A DNA stretch of 7,820 bases from NCBI GenBank assembly GCA_034439815.1, contig JAWXBD010000163.1, positions 1 through 7,820 on the forward strand, in the 5' to 3' direction. The stretch comes from JAEUIT01 sp034439815 (GTDB lineage Bacteria > Planctomycetota > Phycisphaerae > Phycisphaerales > SM1A02). A model generated the notes under the pieces. The model was not told the origin of the DNA, did not search any database, and saw nothing but the letters and a program-made list of their open reading frames with translations. Below are positions 1-6,607 of this stretch, piece by piece (position 1 is the stretch's first letter; each line of letters opens with the position of its first letter). Both the position numbers and the translations under genes were made by a program.

Positions 1-186
1 CTCCTGGGCAAGTCCGTACAGGCAGAACGTGTCGCGCGGGTCCACTTCGACGAGCGCGTGCAGTGTTGCGAGACGGTCCTTCGCTGCGCCGCGCGGCGCG
101 GAGGGCGGCGTGTTGCCCGGCGTGGTCCCCGGACTGTCGACCGGACTGTCGCCGTGAGCGCGTTCGGGTGAGTCTGACGCGTGCAT
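1..186 (-). CDS. TPR-like repeat protein, N-terminal part (runs off left edge)
   Basis: An open minus-strand frame from an ATG at 186-184 to the window edge gives 62 residues. Residues 1-35 are a Pro/Ser/Asp/Gly-rich, probably disordered leader with no signal peptide. From about residue 36 the sequence reads AAKDRLATLHALVEVDP, then DTFCLYGLAQE, which fits the opening helices of a tetratricopeptide-type repeat (short helix, D-P turn, Leu-Tyr-Gly-Leu-Ala helix). TPR proteins are scaffolds for protein-protein contacts; the partner is unknown. The frame stays open upstream of the ATG to a TGA near 316, but I see no other ATG or GTG start in it. No clear Shine-Dalgarno sequence precedes the ATG. 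It is divergent from the propeller gene at 304. The TPR call rests on a short stretch; the existence of a coding frame is more secure. Confidence 0.6.
   Translation of the reverse strand, partial: MHASDSPERAHGDSPVDSPGTTPGNTPPSAPRGAAKDRLATLHALVEVDPRDTFCLYGLAQE
129..151. repeat. Two 11-bp direct repeats in the TPR protein leader
   Basis: CCGGACTGTCG occurs at 129-139 and again at 141-151, a 12-base period. On the minus strand the copies encode the repeated Asp-Ser-Pro units of the disordered leader. The period is a multiple of three, so gain or loss of a unit would keep the reading frame. Confidence 0.7.
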
Positions 187-303
187 GAGGGCGTCATCGT
201 ACAGGCGATGGTGGTCGCGACCGGCGCGGATGAAATCCGCACGAGAACGGGGCGTGCGCTGGTATCGTCCGCGGACCTTCTCCCGTTCTCGAGGATTTTC
301 CGT
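187..303. promoter_or_regulatory. Divergent intergenic region with an inverted repeat
   Basis: These 117 bases separate the minus-strand TPR gene (ATG at 186) from the plus-strand propeller gene (ATG at 304), so promoters for both should lie here or just inside the genes. I could not pick out a convincing -35/-10 pair. The one clear element is a perfect inverted repeat at 226-240, GCGGAT-GAA-ATCCGC, with 6-base arms and a 3-base spacer. It could be a small operator or a weak hairpin; it is short enough to arise by chance. Confidence 0.35.
291..295 (+). promoter_or_regulatory. Shine-Dalgarno site that fixes the start of the propeller gene
   Basis: GAGGA lies 8 bases before the ATG at 304. It supports that start over the upstream GTG at 181, which would run through the divergent gene's start, and over the internal ATGs at 325, 334 and 343, none of which has a comparable site. 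Confidence 0.6.
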
Positions 304-2244
304 ATGGCGGCAGCGCAGTGTTCAATGCGTCCAATGTGTGTCATGTCGCTGGCCCGCTCGCTGGTCCCCGTGCTGGTCCCCGTGCTGGCCCGGTGCCTGC
401 TGATCGCCGTGCTGGGGCTCGCCGCGCTGGGCAGCACCGCTTGTGAAACGGAGAAGTCCTATGCCGAGAAGCAGGCTGCGGAACGCAACGCTCCGAAGCC
501 TCCGCCGGTGCTCCTCATCGTCCATCACGTCGGCGGGACCCATCATCGCAGCCTCGTTCGCGGCAGCATTTGGTTTGCGACGTTCGGCGCGTCCATGCTC
601 GTGATCTCCGCCGATTCGGGCGTGGTGTTGCAAAGTCTCGATCTCATGCCCTACGGGACGAGCGGACCGATTACCGAGCTCGTTCCGATGGCGTCGACCG
701 AAGGCGCCGAGCGCCTCGTCGCGCTGCTCGACGGCACCGCTGTCATGATCGTCTCGCTTGCCGACCCCGTGATGCCGGTGGTCGAATCCACGCGGCGCTC
801 GAACGAGATCGGCTTCGCGCCGCGGCACGTGAGTGTCGTCAACAACGAGATCTGGATCAGCGGCGACGGCGGAGTCGTGGCGTGGTCCGACGTCGCGCCG
901 CCGATGGTGCTGCCCGCGAGCGCCAGCGCAGAGGACGCCAAGGCATTCGCGAAGGCCCAAGCGTCGTACGCGCTGCCCAAGGCGCGGCTGGCGGAGCTCG
1001 CCGCTGCCGACGGACTGCCGCGCGGCAGCGTGGGCGGCGTCGTCGCGTGCAACGAGGGACTGGTCGCCCCGGTCGGGCGTCGCGTTTACACGATCGACGA
1101 TGGGCGGTTTGTGGGTGCCGCGAGCACGCTCGAGGCGATTCCGCCGCGCGAGCTGGAGCGAATCGGGCTGGAACAGGGCTTCGTATTCGCGCTGCAGGGA
1201 ACGCAAGGGGCGCAGGTCGGCATCATGGGACCCGATGTGCGCGAGATCGACGCCCGCGCGGTGGCGGGGACCGTCCGCCGCGTCAAGATGCTCAACGGGG
1301 TGTTGATCGCGATCAGCGACGATGAATTGACAGCGTTCCCCGTTCGCTCCACTGCCGAGGGACTCAAACTCGGCGATCCGGTCTTCATCGCGGTCAAGGG
1401 CGCACGCGACATCGACGCGATCAACGACAACTACTATGCGGTCGTCGGCAGCTTTGGACGATCTTTTTACCGCTGGATGCGCGATGGACGGGGTGACGCC
1501 GACACGTTCTTCACGGCAAGTCGCGAGCCCAGCCGGCTGACGTACGCATCCACGGACCGGCGCCGCATCCTGGCTGGCGGCCGCGAAGGCTCGTGGCTCT
1601 ACACCATCGGCGGCGAGGTCGCGCTGGTGAATCAGCCGGTGCCGCAGCTCGACGGTCGCAAGGCCAGCGCCGCCGGTTCATGGGGTCGGGCAACCGTCGG
1701 GACGGACGGTCACTCGGTCGTCGTTCGTCCAACCGGCGGCGGACCCGTCAGGTCCGGCGCTCCAGCGGCCAATGACGCTCGGTCATCGATGAGCGCGGCG
1801 GCCAACGGCGAAGTCGTCTGGCGGGCGCGCGACGGCGGCGAGATCTTCGGTGTCGAGTCGCTCGACGGCCGGCTGTGGATCTGGCACGAGGACGGCATCG
1901 ATGTGCTGCGCGGCGAAGGCGGCCGGATTGTTCCGGACGGATCGGTGCGGGTGGAAGGCCCCGTCAAGTATTTCTATCCACAGCGAGTCGGCGGCGCGGC
2001 GGCGTTCGTGAGCGAGTTTGGAGGATTCGGCGTGCTCGACTTTGTTGAACGCGAGGCGCTCGCGTCATCAACGGGCGAGCGCGTGGTTGATCTCGACGGT
2101 GACGGAACGTCCGATGTACAGCTCACGCCTGCGGAATCCGCGACAGGCCTTGGAACCGGCGGCGGCGGCATCAGCGAACCCGGTCGAATCGGTGTCCCGA
2201 TCGGTCGCGATCCGGACGATCTGGGGGCACCGAAGAAGCGCTGA
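304..2244 (+). CDS. Exported, probably lipid-anchored beta-propeller-like protein of unknown function
   Basis: The product is 646 residues from the ATG at 304. An Arg-containing n-region and a hydrophobic core (about residues 31-43, CLLIAVLGLAALG) end in STAC with Cys47. This looks like a lipoprotein signal, but Ser at -3 is not the usual Leu, so ordinary signal-peptidase cleavage is also possible. The N-terminus is long; an ATG at 343 would give a more typical signal length. Residues about 65-590 are a series of short beta-strand blades (for example SIWFATFGASMLVISADSG, EIWISGDGGVVAWSD, GRLWIWHEDGIDVL), suggesting a WD40/LVIVD-like propeller. Residues 596-604 read DLDGDGTSD, a calcium-binding-loop pattern as in dockerin and thrombospondin type-3 motifs. 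The tail is Gly-rich and ends in PKKR. No catalytic motif is visible and I do not recognise a named family. It lies 54 bases upstream of the NtrC-type regulator and may be co-transcribed. Inference: an envelope protein that binds a partner or ligand. Confidence 0.75.
   Translation: MAAAQCSMRPMCVMSLARSLVPVLVPVLARCLLIAVLGLAALGSTACETEKSYAEKQAAERNAPKPPPVLLIVHHVGGTHHRSLVRGSIWFATFGASMLVISADSGVVLQSLDLMPYGTSGPITELVPMASTEGAERLVALLDGTAVMIVSLADPVMPVVESTRRSNEIGFAPRHVSVVNNEIWISGDGGVVAWSDVAPPMVLPASASAEDAKAFAKAQASYALPKARLAELAAADGLPRGSVGGVVACNEGLVAPVGRRVYTIDDGRFVGAASTLEAIPPRELERIGLEQGFVFALQGTQGAQVGIMGPDVREIDARAVAGTVRRVKMLNGVLIAISDDELTAFPVRSTAEGLKLGDPVFIAVKGARDIDAINDNYYAVVGSFGRSFYRWMRDGRGDADTFFTASREPSRLTYASTDRRRILAGGREGSWLYTIGGEVALVNQPVPQLDGRKASAAGSWGRATVGTDGHSVVVRPTGGGPVRSGAPAANDARSSMSAAANGEVVWRARDGGEIFGVESLDGRLWIWHEDGIDVLRGEGGRIVPDGSVRVEGPVKYFYPQRVGGAAAFVSEFGGFGVLDFVEREALASSTGERVVDLDGDGTSDVQLTPAESATGLGTGGGGISEPGRIGVPIGRDPDDLGAPKKR
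361..384 (+). repeat. 12-bp tandem repeat inside the signal peptide
   Basis: CTGGTCCCCGTG occurs twice head to tail (361-372, 373-384), followed by a degenerate third start, CTGGCCCGGTG. It encodes LVPVLVPV just before the hydrophobic core of the signal sequence. Copy-number change would stay in frame and alter the length of the n-region. Confidence 0.8.
1882..1897 (+). promoter_or_regulatory. Possible sigma54 (-24/-12) promoter inside the propeller gene
   Basis: TGGCACG, four bases, then CGGCA matches the sigma54 consensus TGGCACG-N4-TTGCA except at the two T positions. The near-invariant GG and GC pairs are correctly 12 bases apart. It would start transcription near 1908, about 390 bases before the NtrC-type regulator gene. 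The segment is also coding sequence for the propeller protein, so the match may be chance. Confidence 0.2.
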
Positions 2245-2284
2245 TGTCGCAGCAGACGTGTCCGCACGAGTGCATCGTCTCTCG

Positions 2285-2290
2285 TACTAT
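2285..2290 (+). promoter_or_regulatory. Possible -10 box just before the regulator gene
   Basis: TACTAT matches TATAAT at four of six positions and sits 8 bases before the ATG at 2299. Transcription from it would begin within a few bases of the start codon and give an almost leaderless mRNA, which would fit the lack of any Shine-Dalgarno sequence there. No convincing -35 box is seen, so this is weak. Confidence 0.2.
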
Positions 2291-2298
2291 TTTGATCT

Positions 2299-3693
2299 AT
2301 GGCTGATTCTCAATCGAGCACGCACGCAAGCGGACCCGCCCGTGCGCAGGTTCTGATCATTGACGACGAGCAGGAGCATGCGGAGGTCATGGCCGATGCG
2401 CTGCGCAAGCCCGGCCACGTGTGCACGATCGTGCACAGTCTGGCCGCGGCGCGCGACGAACTCCGTCACGGCGTATTTGATGTGATCGTGACGGACCTCG
2501 TCATGGAGCACGAGACCGCAGGTCTCGACGTCCTGCGAATCGCGAAGGAAATGCAGACCGATGCCGAGACCATCATGGTCACGGCGCATGGCGACATTCC
2601 GACCGCGAAGGCGGCGCTGCAGGGCGGTGCCTACGACTTCATCGAGAAACCGCTCGATCTCGTCGTGTTTCGCAATCTCGTGCACCGTGCCGCGGAAACG
2701 GTACGGCTTCGGTCGCAGAACCAGTCGCTCCGCGGCCAGCTCGATGCAGCCTACGGATTTGAAGGAATCATCGGCGATTCGCAGGGCATGCGGCATGTCA
2801 TTGGGACGATCCGCCAAGTCGCGCCGAGCACGATCCCGGTACTGGTCACCGGCGAAAGCGGCACCGGCAAGGAACTCATCGCCGCGGCGATCCACAAGCT
2901 CTCGAAACGGGCCAATCGCCGCTACATGACGTTCAACGCGGCGGGCCAGAGCGAGTCGCTGCTGGAAGATCAGCTCTTCGGCCACGTGCGCGGCGCGTAT
3001 ACCGGCGCCGACCGCGATCGTGAGGGCGTCTTTGAATACGCCGATAAAGGCACGATTTTTCTCGACGAGATCGGCGACATGCCGCTGTCGATGCAGCCGA
3101 AACTGCTGCGCGTTCTCGAGACAGGCGATGTCGTCCGCCTTGGCGCCAACGAGAGCCGCAAGGTCGATGTGCGATTCGTCAGCGCGACCAACCGCGACCT
3201 GAAGAGCATGGTCGCGGCGGGTACGTTTCGCGAAGATCTCTTCTTTCGTGTCCGCGGCGCCGAGGTGCATGTCCCCGCGCTGCGCGAACGGCGCGACGAC
3301 ATTCCGCTGCTCGTCAATCACGCAATCGGTCGCTACGCGGCGGAGCTCGGGCGCGACCGTCCCGCCGTGTCGCAGCCTGCAATGCTGCGCCTCGTGTCGT
3401 ACCCGTGGCCGGGCAACGTCCGTGAGCTCCTGAACGTCGTGCACCGCATGACGATCGTCGCGACCGGACCGGAAATCGACGTGCGCGATGTACCCGAGGA
3501 GATCCGGACGTCGGACCTCGACGAGACGCCGAACATCGGCAGCCTTGCAGGAGTTGGTCTCGACAAGCTGGAGAAGGAAGCGATCCGGCAGACGCTCGCG
3601 ATGACGGGCGGGAATCGCGAACAGGCGGCGAGCCTGCTGGGTATCGGCGAGCGCACGCTCTATCGCAAGCTGAAGGAATACGGGCTGCGATAA
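2299..3693 (+). CDS. NtrC-type sigma54-dependent response regulator
   Basis: A complete 464-residue cytoplasmic transcription activator of the usual NtrC-family length and domain order. REC domain, about 17-135: acidic pair D22/D23, likely phosphorylated Asp66 (VIVTDLVM), T95 and K117 (EKP), all the residues expected of a working receiver. AAA+ domain, about 155-385: Walker A GESGTGKE at 185-192; the sigma54-contacting loop GAYTGA at 232-237 (the common F-to-Y form of GAFTGA); Walker B GTIFLDE at 251-257; the FREDLFFRV arginine-finger region at 310-318; WPGNVREL at 370-377. Fis-type helix-turn-helix, about 422-464, with NREQAASLLGIGERTLYRKL. Family knowledge: phosphorylated regulators form rings that hydrolyse ATP to open sigma54-RNA polymerase promoters. 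No histidine kinase lies beside it. Its stop is 5 bases before the first LPS permease, so it is probably co-transcribed with lptFG. Its targets cannot be told from sequence. There is no clear Shine-Dalgarno sequence; the start is set by the REC domain. Confidence 0.95.
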   Translation: MADSQSSTHASGPARAQVLIIDDEQEHAEVMADALRKPGHVCTIVHSLAAARDELRHGVFDVIVTDLVMEHETAGLDVLRIAKEMQTDAETIMVTAHGDIPTAKAALQGGAYDFIEKPLDLVVFRNLVHRAAETVRLRSQNQSLRGQLDAAYGFEGIIGDSQGMRHVIGTIRQVAPSTIPVLVTGESGTGKELIAAAIHKLSKRANRRYMTFNAAGQSESLLEDQLFGHVRGAYTGADRDREGVFEYADKGTIFLDEIGDMPLSMQPKLLRVLETGDVVRLGANESRKVDVRFVSATNRDLKSMVAAGTFREDLFFRVRGAEVHVPALRERRDDIPLLVNHAIGRYAAELGRDRPAVSQPAMLRLVSYPWPGNVRELLNVVHRMTIVATGPEIDVRDVPEEIRTSDLDETPNIGSLAGVGLDKLEKEAIRQTLAMTGGNREQAASLLGIGERTLYRKLKEYGLR

Positions 3694-3698
3694 TCACA

Positions 3699-5390
3699 AT
3701 GCCCGGAATTCTTTATCGCCACATTCTCCTCGAGCTGCTCAAGGTGCTCATCGTCACGACGACGGTGCTCGTCACGGTGATCGCGTTCGGCGCCGCCATC
3801 AAGCCGCTCGCGGAGAATCTCCTCGGCCCGGCCGATCTTCTGAAGTACATCGCGTACGCGACCATTCCGATGATGCAGTTCGCGCTGCCGTTCTCGGCAG
3901 CATTCGCGGGAACGATCGTGTATCACCGGCTGACGGTCGACAACGAGATCGTCGCGATGGCCGCAAGCGGCATTCCGTATCGGCGCATCCTGCTGCCCGC
4001 CGTCGGGCTCGGCGTCGTGCTCACGATCGTGATGGTGGTGCTGGTGGATGTCGGCGTGCCCACGTTCTGGCAGGCGATGAAGCGGGTCGCCTCACGCGAT
4101 GTCACGCGACTGCTTGCGGCGCAAGTGAACCGCGGGGAGGCATACGTTCCCGACGAGGCGGCGATGGAGATCTACGCGGATGAGGCGATACTGACGGAAG
4201 CGCCCGCGAACTCCGGCGCGGCGCAGCGGCTGCTCCTGTTCGGCGTCGTCGTCGTCGAGGTGGACGTGCTCGGCAATCCGATTACCGAGTTTACGGCTGA
4301 ACGCGCGATGATCGACAACCATCGCGTCAACGGCAACTCGTACCTGAAGACGCTGCTCTCCGGAGCGACGGTTTTCAAGCGTGGCGACAACAGTCTCGTG
4401 CAGGCCACGACCGTGCGGCCCGAAGCGTTCGACTTTGAACGCAGCGTCGTCCTCGGCCCGAAGGGACTCACGTTCGCGGAGCTCTGGCGCCTGCGCCATG
4501 ATCTGACGCGCTCGGAAGCGATTCGCGAGCTCCGCACCAATCTGGTGCAGGCGCTCGCATCCGTGGAGGCATGGCAATGCATCGCCGACAGCGTGAGTGC
4601 GGGCGAGATCCTCACGCTCCGCGGAACTGGCGAAGCGGCTCGCTACGAGTTCGACATTGTCGCGCGAAAGCTGGTCGGCACGACGCTCCTCTCGTCCGCT
4701 GTGGCCGGACCCGCGGGCGAACTCTCGGATCCCGTCATCATCCGGCAGTACCAGCTCGTCGGCAGTCAGCGCGAGCAGATGCGCGAGATCACCGCGCCAA
4801 GGATCACGCTGAGCGCGGGTTCCTCCCTCCCCGAAGGTCTGATCCGTTTCCAGATCGAAGCCGAGAGCGCGACCGTGCGTGACACGCGCACCCGAAGCGG
4901 AGGCGTGCAGCGGTCGGTGCGTCTCGGCGAGCTGGAGCTGCAGCGATGCGCGATTCCCGACCGCAGCGCCATGGCTCCGCTCGAGCTGGCCGATCTTGCG
5001 ACCCAGCGGTCGGTGAGCCTGTCGATCGGTCCGCATGAGGCGCTGCGGGACCTCCTCGCTGCGCGCGTGAGCCAGCTCGTGTTACAGATGGACAAGTTGA
5101 GCGATGAGATCATGGCCCGGTTTGTGCAGCGCATTTCGCAGGCGGCGACTGCGATTCTTATGCTGATGACCGGTTCCATCCTCGCGATACTTCTGCGGCA
5201 GCGGCTGCCGCTCTTTGTCTACACGGTCGCTTTCCTTCCCGCGATCATCGACATTCTGCTCATCTCCGGCGGCGAGCAGATGCTGAAGAGCCGCGGACTC
5301 TCGATGGGCGCATTGTTCGTGGCGTTCAGCGGCAACTTCGTGCTGATTGCCGTCTGCATCTACGGCGCCTGGCGCATCCGAAAGCACTGA
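3699..5390 (+). CDS. lptF: LptF/LptG family LPS-export permease with expanded periplasmic domain
   Basis: Inner-membrane subunit of the Lpt machine (LptB2FG), which extracts lipopolysaccharide from the inner membrane and passes it to the periplasmic bridge. The 563-residue product has three N-terminal membrane helices (about 12-34, 50-75, 98-120), a large periplasmic region (121-480) and three C-terminal helices (about 482-500, 504-522, 537-559). The family motif between helices 2 and 3 is present (NEIVAMAASGIPYRRIL, 82-98). E. coli LptF is about 366 residues; the excess lies in the periplasmic part. A first jelly-roll-like region ends near 250, followed by the LTFAELW helix (257-263) that normally precedes the last helices closely. 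Here about 190 more residues intervene, including a second beta-rich stretch (about 300-420). The stop is 4 bases before the next permease gene. Naming it LptF rather than LptG rests on gene order only. No strong Shine-Dalgarno sequence is seen. Confidence 0.88.
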   Translation: MPGILYRHILLELLKVLIVTTTVLVTVIAFGAAIKPLAENLLGPADLLKYIAYATIPMMQFALPFSAAFAGTIVYHRLTVDNEIVAMAASGIPYRRILLPAVGLGVVLTIVMVVLVDVGVPTFWQAMKRVASRDVTRLLAAQVNRGEAYVPDEAAMEIYADEAILTEAPANSGAAQRLLLFGVVVVEVDVLGNPITEFTAERAMIDNHRVNGNSYLKTLLSGATVFKRGDNSLVQATTVRPEAFDFERSVVLGPKGLTFAELWRLRHDLTRSEAIRELRTNLVQALASVEAWQCIADSVSAGEILTLRGTGEAARYEFDIVARKLVGTTLLSSAVAGPAGELSDPVIIRQYQLVGSQREQMREITAPRITLSAGSSLPEGLIRFQIEAESATVRDTRTRSGGVQRSVRLGELELQRCAIPDRSAMAPLELADLATQRSVSLSIGPHEALRDLLAARVSQLVLQMDKLSDEIMARFVQRISQAATAILMLMTGSILAILLRQRLPLFVYTVAFLPAIIDILLISGGEQMLKSRGLSMGALFVAFSGNFVLIAVCIYGAWRIRKH

Positions 5391-5394
5391 CGTC

Positions 5395-6543
5395 ATGCTC
5401 CTGCTCGATCGCCACATCGCCATCCGGTATCTCACGAACTTCGTACTGCTGTTCGCGATTCTCTATCTCTTTGCCGTTTCAATTGACGTCATTCTGCAAC
5501 TGGACAACTTCAGCGACGCCGCCCGCGATGCCGCCGCGAAGGCGCTGGCAGTCGAGAAGGACGCGGTGCCCTTTGTGTCGTACGCGATCCATCTCGGTCA
5601 TGCGATCTTCGACTATTGGGGACCGCGCATCGCGCAGTTCTTCGCATACATGCTCGGACTCGTGTCGGTGGGCGCCGCGGGTTTCACGTTGACGCAGATG
5701 TTGCGCACGCGTGAACTCGTCGCCATCATGGCGGCGGGCACGAGCCTCATCCGTGTTGCGATGGTGATCATCGCGGTCGCCACCGGACTGAATCTGCTGC
5801 AACTCGTCAATCAGGAACTCGTGCTGCCGCGCCTCGCACCGCTTCTGGTGCGGGGCCACGACGATGTGCTGAAAGGCGGCCTGAGCGAGTTTCCCGTCCC
5901 GCTCACACGCGATGCGCGTGGGCAGCTGCTGCGCATCCGCTCCATCAATCCGATGGAGGGTGTCGCGCACGGAGTGCTGCTGATTGAGCGCGACGGCAAC
6001 GGCGCGGCGATCGCACGGGTCGAAGCGGAGGTCGCGCGATGGAATCCCGATCTGGTGCGGTACGACATGGACCAGGGAACGCGATCGACCGGTCGCACCC
6101 TCGATGCCAACGGCACCACGGTGAGTGAAGGCACGACTGCGGCGGCGGCGTTTGTCTCGACCGATCTTTCGCCGCGGGCCCTGACAATCCGGCGGTACGC
6201 GCAATACGCGCAGATGCTGTCGCTGCGGCAGCTGCGCGAAATGCGCGAAGAAGGCGGCGTTGATCCCGGCATGCTGAGCCGCCTGACCTATCTCCGCCTC
6301 GGCAGCATCCTCGTCAACATTCTCGTGCTCATCGCGGCCATTCCGTTCTTTCTGCTGCGCGAACCGGCGAACCTGCTGCGCCAGTCGATCCTGTGCGCGG
6401 CGTTCGCGGTGCCGGGCACGCTTGGGTCACTCGTCGCGATGACGGTCGACCTGCCGGGACTGCCGCCGGCGGTGAGCGTGTTCCTCCCGGCGGCGGTGCT
6501 GCTGCCGATAGCGATGGGGCGGCTCGGGATGGTGAAGACGTAG
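5395..6543 (+). CDS. lptG: LptF/LptG family LPS-export permease, second subunit
   Basis: A 382-residue partner of the preceding permease and close to the usual family length. Membrane helices lie at about 14-34, 76-100, 119-139, 303-322, 332-350 and 357-377. A periplasmic jelly-roll-like region (about 145-270) lies between helices 3 and 4. The family motif TRELVAIMAAGTSLIR is at 105-120, and the pre-helix-4 element MLSLRQLREMREEG is at 274-287. A roughly 40-residue Ala/Asp-rich loop between helices 1 and 2 (about 36-75) is somewhat long. The start is the ATG at 5395, 4 bases after the upstream stop; the in-frame ATG at 5347 lies inside lptF and would add 16 polar residues before the membrane helix. 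The two permeases would form the LptFG heterodimer; LptB, LptC and LptA are not in this window. The LptG name rests on order and normal length. Confidence 0.88.
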   Translation: MLLLDRHIAIRYLTNFVLLFAILYLFAVSIDVILQLDNFSDAARDAAAKALAVEKDAVPFVSYAIHLGHAIFDYWGPRIAQFFAYMLGLVSVGAAGFTLTQMLRTRELVAIMAAGTSLIRVAMVIIAVATGLNLLQLVNQELVLPRLAPLLVRGHDDVLKGGLSEFPVPLTRDARGQLLRIRSINPMEGVAHGVLLIERDGNGAAIARVEAEVARWNPDLVRYDMDQGTRSTGRTLDANGTTVSEGTTAAAAFVSTDLSPRALTIRRYAQYAQMLSLRQLREMREEGGVDPGMLSRLTYLRLGSILVNILVLIAAIPFFLLREPANLLRQSILCAAFAVPGTLGSLVAMTVDLPGLPPAVSVFLPAAVLLPIAMGRLGMVKT

Positions 6544-6552
6544 CGCGCAGAT

Positions 6553-6585
6553 CCAGTCGCCCGCAGATTTCTGCTCGCGAACTGG
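6553..6585. terminator. Hairpin between convergent genes, possible bidirectional terminator
   Basis: CCAGTCGC (6553-6560) pairs with GCG-A-ACTGG (6577-6585) with one bulged A. After a 2-by-2 internal loop, GCAG (6563-6566) pairs with CTGC (6571-6574) around an ATTT loop. It lies in the 64-base gap between the lptG stop and the convergent protease remnant, where a terminator is expected. There is no T-tract after it on either strand, so intrinsic termination is uncertain. Confidence 0.4.
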
Positions 6586-6607
6586 AATGGGTGAGCAGAC
6601 GCGCTCT

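Noticed and set aside
181..303. GTG-started extension of the propeller gene to position 181
   Set aside because: It adds 41 residues before the signal peptide and overlaps the start of the divergent TPR gene. The ATG at 304 has a Shine-Dalgarno site at 291-295.
2287..3444. 385-residue open frame on the minus strand
   Set aside because: It lies wholly opposite the NtrC-type regulator, whose domains are complete. The composition (Arg, His, Asp, Ala) is typical of an antisense shadow in GC-rich DNA and shows no motif.
4092..5036. 314-residue open frame on the minus strand
   Set aside because: Antisense shadow of the first LPS permease; Arg/His/Glu-rich with no recognisable domain.
5347..5394. 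Upstream in-frame ATG of lptG
   Set aside because: It lies inside lptF and adds a polar 16-residue leader. The ATG at 5395, 4 bases after the lptF stop, gives the usual family N-terminus.
5479..6204. 241-residue open frame on the minus strand
   Set aside because: Antisense shadow of the second LPS permease; no domain and no membrane or signal features.
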